The position numbers and the translations under genes were made by a program. A stretch of DNA of 6,830 nt from Actinomycetes bacterium. GTDB taxonomy: Bacteria; Actinomycetota; Actinomycetes; Actinomycetales; Cellulomonadaceae. The notes below the pieces were generated by a model. It made no database searches. It was given only the letters and a program-made list of their open reading frames with translations, and was not told where the DNA came from. Shown in pieces: positions 4,658 to 6,830 of this stretch (the first letter of the stretch is position 1; each line of letters begins with the position of its first letter). The stretch spans positions 1 through 6,830 of the forward strand of contig JAEWEI010000149.1 of assembly GCA_023389545.1 (NCBI GenBank). Direction: 5' to 3'.

Positions 4658-6463
4658 GTGCGCAGCATCATCAGGGTCCTGAGCTCCACTCGAGAGCTGT
4701 GGCCCTTCTACGTCGGAATCATCGTGTGCTCGGTGGCCGTCACCGGCACCGCGCTCCTGACGCCGTTCGTCATCGCTGCCGCGACCGATCACGTCGTGGC
4801 GGTCAGCCAGGGCGCCGCGTCCGGCGTCTCGACCGTGGTGTGGCTGGCGGCCGCGCTGCTCGCCGCCGAGCTCGCGACCACCCTGCTGAGCAATATCGGC
4901 GGCTATCTGGGCGACGCGATGGCCGCCCGGCTGCGGGCGATCCTGTCGAGCAGGTACTTCGCGAAGCTGCTGTCCCTGCCGCAGCGCTACTTCGACGACG
5001 AGCTGACCGGCGCGGTGATCAACCGGCTGTCGCGCTCCATCACCGAGGTCACCGGCTTCCTCAACATGTTCGCGAACATGTTCTTCCAGATGGTGCTCAC
5101 CGTCGTGGCGGTGCTCGCGGTGACGGCCTACTACTCGTGGCCGATCGCTGTGCTGCTCGCCTCCATCTACCCCCTGTTCATGTGGCTGACCACCAAGACG
5201 AGCACACGTTGGCAGGCACTGGAGACGGAGAAGAACCGCGAGCTCGACCTCGCGGGCGGCCGCTTCGCGGAGGTCATCGGGCAGATCCGCGTGGTCAAGA
5301 GCTTCGCCCAGGAGCGACGCGAGCTGGCCGCCTTCACCCGCCACTACGACAGCACCGTCCAGACGACGCGGGCGCAGTCGCGCTACTGGCACCGCATGGA
5401 CGCCGCCCGGCGCGGCGCGCTCAACGTGCTGTTCTTCGGCATCTTCACGATCCTGTTCGTGCAGACGGCGCGCGGCGCGTTCACCATCGGCGTGATGGTG
5501 CTGCTCATCCAGCTCGTGACGATGGCCCGCCAGCCGGTGTTCTCCATGAGCTATGTGGTCGACGCCTCGCAGCGCGCCATCGCGGGCAGCCGTGACTACT
5601 TCCGCGCGATGGACGAGCTGTCCGAGTCCGACGCCCTGGCGGCGCTGCCCGGCAGCCGCGCCGGCGCCGGGGCCGTCATCGACCGCCGTTCGGCGGAGAT
5701 CGAGCTGGACGGGGTGTCGTTCGGGTACCAGGGCGGCCCCGAGGTGCTCCGTGACCTCAGCTTCACGATCCGGCCCGGGGAGCACATCGCCTTCGTCGGC
5801 GAGAGCGGTGGGGGCAAGACGACGCTGGTCAGCCTGCTGCTGCGCCTGTACGCCCCGACGGCCGGATCCATCCGCATCGGCGGCAAGGATGTCGCGGACC
5901 TGCCGCTCGAGGAGCTGCGCGCGGGCATCGGCGTCGTCTTCCAGGACCCCTCGCTGTTCTCGGGGACTATCCGGGAGAACATCGCCTACGGCCGCCCGGA
6001 CGCCACCGACGACGAGGTGGTCGCGGCGGCGCGCTCCGCCAACGCCCACGAGTTCATCAGCGCGTTCCCCCAGGGCTACGACTCCCCCATCGGGGAGCGC
6101 GGCCTCAAGCTGTCCGGCGGCCAGAAGCAGCGCATCGCTGTGGCGCGCGCGATGCTCAAGGACGCGCCGATCCTCGTGCTCGACGAGGCCACCAGCTCGC
6201 TCGACTCCCGGTCGGAGCGCCTCGTCCAACAGGGCCTGGAGCGCCTCATGGCGGATCGGACGACGCTGATCATCGCCCACCGGCTGTCCACGATCTCCGC
6301 CGTGGACCGCATCGTCACGCTCAAGGACGGCCGCGTCGACGAGATCGGCAGCCCCGAGGAGCTGGCCGGGACCGACGGCATCTACGCGCAGCTGCTGGCC
6401 CTGCAGGCGTCGGCGACGAAGCGGGACCGCAAGCGGCTCCAGGAGTTCGACATCCGCGCCTGA
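4658..6463 (+). CDS. ABC exporter half-transporter (fused transmembrane and ATPase domains)
   Basis: 601 aa, the usual size for a type IV (MsbA/LmrA-like) half-exporter that dimerises in the cytoplasmic membrane and pumps a substrate outward using ATP; substrate unknown. The membrane domain fills roughly residues 15-325 with hydrophobic segments suggesting six helices, among them WPFYVGIIVCSVAVTGTALL (15-34), one starting STVVWLAAALLAAEL, and one near LNVLFFGIFTILF. The cytoplasmic coupling region includes VIGQIRVVKSFAQE. The ATPase domain shows Walker A GESGGGKT (381-388), Q-loop glutamine 429 in FQDPSLFSGTIRENI, the exporter-type IGERG X-loop, signature LSGGQ (485-489), Walker B ILVLDE (505-510) with its catalytic glutamate, D-loop SSLD, and H-loop H541 in IIAHRLST. 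All catalytic motifs are intact. The GTG start is set by AAGGAG 11 nt upstream. It is divergent from the sigma gene and convergent with the RNase J gene. It has no partner half-transporter in the window, so a homodimer is likely. Confidence 0.95.
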   Translation: MRSIIRVLSSTRELWPFYVGIIVCSVAVTGTALLTPFVIAAATDHVVAVSQGAASGVSTVVWLAAALLAAELATTLLSNIGGYLGDAMAARLRAILSSRYFAKLLSLPQRYFDDELTGAVINRLSRSITEVTGFLNMFANMFFQMVLTVVAVLAVTAYYSWPIAVLLASIYPLFMWLTTKTSTRWQALETEKNRELDLAGGRFAEVIGQIRVVKSFAQERRELAAFTRHYDSTVQTTRAQSRYWHRMDAARRGALNVLFFGIFTILFVQTARGAFTIGVMVLLIQLVTMARQPVFSMSYVVDASQRAIAGSRDYFRAMDELSESDALAALPGSRAGAGAVIDRRSAEIELDGVSFGYQGGPEVLRDLSFTIRPGEHIAFVGESGGGKTTLVSLLLRLYAPTAGSIRIGGKDVADLPLEELRAGIGVVFQDPSLFSGTIRENIAYGRPDATDDEVVAAARSANAHEFISAFPQGYDSPIGERGLKLSGGQKQRIAVARAMLKDAPILVLDEATSSLDSRSERLVQQGLERLMADRTTLIIAHRLSTISAVDRIVTLKDGRVDEIGSPEELAGTDGIYAQLLALQASATKRDRKRLQEFDIRA

Positions 6464-6470
6464 ACGACGT

Positions 6471-6500
6471 GCGGCCCGCCCACGGATGTGGACGGGCCGC
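6471..6500. terminator. Probable bidirectional terminator between convergent genes
   Basis: GCGGCCCG (6471-6478) pairs with CGGGCCGC (6493-6500). After one C-A mismatch (6479/6492), CCAC (6480-6483) pairs with GTGG (6488-6491), leaving a GGAT tetraloop. This gives 12 pairs in a 30-nt symmetric hairpin that starts 7 nt after the ABC stop and ends 13 nt before the RNase J stop codon on the other strand. The position between converging stops and the strength of the stem fit a two-way terminator. No T-tract follows on either side. Confidence 0.75.
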
Positions 6501-6513
6501 TCGCTCGGCGGGA

Positions 6514-6830
6514 CTACGCGTCGACGGCGATGGCCACGACGACGGGCTCGCGGCGCGACTTGCGCTTGAGGTAGTTCGACACCGCGCTGGAGATGACGTG
6601 CTCGACCTTCTCGAGGTCGTCGATGCCCTGCGCGGCGGCCTTGGCGAGCGCCCGCTCGACCTCCGCCGAGGCGTTCTCCAGGTGGATCTCATCGTGGACG
6701 AACCCGCGCGTGACGTACTCGAGCGGCTCGGCCAGCGTGTTCGTGGCCGGGTCGACGATGGCCAGCACCGTGACGAGCCCGCCGTCGCTGAGCCGGCGGC
6801 GCTCCTTGAGCGTGTCCTCGGTGGCCCGGC
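6514..6830 (-). CDS. Ribonuclease J, C-terminal part (runs off right edge)
   Basis: The last 104 residues of a protein whose start lies beyond the window; the frame stays open to the edge. It reads RATEDTLKERRRLSDGGLVT, then a short strand and LAEPLEYVTRGFVHDE, a helical stretch, EKVEHVISSAVSNYLKR, and finally RREPVVVAIAVDA before the TAG. This layout matches the C-terminal end of bacterial RNase J: the RRxLxxxGxVxV stretch, the xxRGFxxxE segment, a helix, then a basic patch and paired hydrophobic strands. RNase J is a metallo-beta-lactamase/beta-CASP RNase with 5'-3' exonuclease and endonuclease activity in RNA decay and maturation. The catalytic domains are not visible here, so the assignment rests on the tail alone. 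An ATG at 6768 is internal, not the start, because conserved sequence continues upstream of it. Confidence 0.85.
   Translation of the reverse strand, partial: RATEDTLKERRRLSDGGLVTVLAIVDPATNTLAEPLEYVTRGFVHDEIHLENASAEVERALAKAAAQGIDDLEKVEHVISSAVSNYLKRKSRREPVVVAIAVDA

Noticed and set aside
4574..6280. Long minus-strand open frame (568 codons) opposite the ABC exporter gene
   Set aside because: It is a GC-bias shadow: the composition is His/Arg/Asp/Gly-rich with no recognisable motif, while the plus strand carries a complete set of ABC motifs.
1..6830. Apparent frequent use of GCTGTG for Ala-Val in a genome that otherwise favours GCC and GCG
   Set aside because: It caught the eye at several places, but GCCGTG and GCGGTG also occur and I cannot compute the expected frequency.
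1..6830. Defence system, mobile element, CRISPR, prophage or biosynthetic cluster
   Set aside because: No transposase, integrase, nuclease-effector pair, repeat array or biosynthetic core gene is visible. The genes are ordinary families in ordinary arrangements.

Overview
The window is very GC-rich, with a strong G/C bias at third codon positions. It holds a PPOX enzyme that looks like the Rv0121-type F420-dependent group, a type I isopentenyl-diphosphate isomerase with the actinobacterial TNSCCGH active site, an actinobacterial-type HrpB, and a sigma factor ending in the SigA/HrdB-type C-terminus. Together these point to a high-GC actinobacterium. A Cellulomonas-like member of the Micrococcales is my best guess, from family resemblance only.

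Layout, left to right. (1) 1-539, minus: N-terminal 179 codons of an HrpB-type DExH helicase, running off the left edge. (2) 540-616: gap with a 17-bp tandem repeat. (3) 617-1579, minus: a putative lipoprotein of unknown function that appears to be built from two related halves. (4) 1643-2071, plus: PPOX flavin/F420 enzyme, divergent from the lipoprotein gene. (5) 2123-2698, plus: idi. (6) 2823-3173, plus: a small VOC (glyoxalase-fold) protein. (7) 3203-4270, minus: a sigma-70 factor of the primary/group 2 type, convergent with the VOC gene. (8) 4271-4657: a 387-bp divergent intergenic region with a candidate extended -10 promoter, inverted repeats and strong hairpins. (9) 4658-6463, plus: a half-size ABC exporter with fused membrane and ATPase domains. 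(10) 6471-6500: a strong hairpin between convergent genes, probably a two-way terminator. (11) 6514-6830, minus: C-terminal end of a ribonuclease J, running off the right edge.

The genes look like chromosomal housekeeping and accessory genes in short transcription units, not one pathway. PPOX, idi and VOC run in the same direction and could be cotranscribed, though a hairpin separates idi from VOC. HrpB, the sigma factor and RNase J act on RNA or transcription but are not arranged as an operon. I found no tRNA, rRNA, CRISPR array, transposase, phage gene or origin.

I do not see a clear undescribed multi-gene system. The points most worth a second look are the duplicated architecture of the lipoprotein (identical cysteine spacing in both halves), the short and slightly divergent sigma factor, and the structured sigma/ABC intergenic region.
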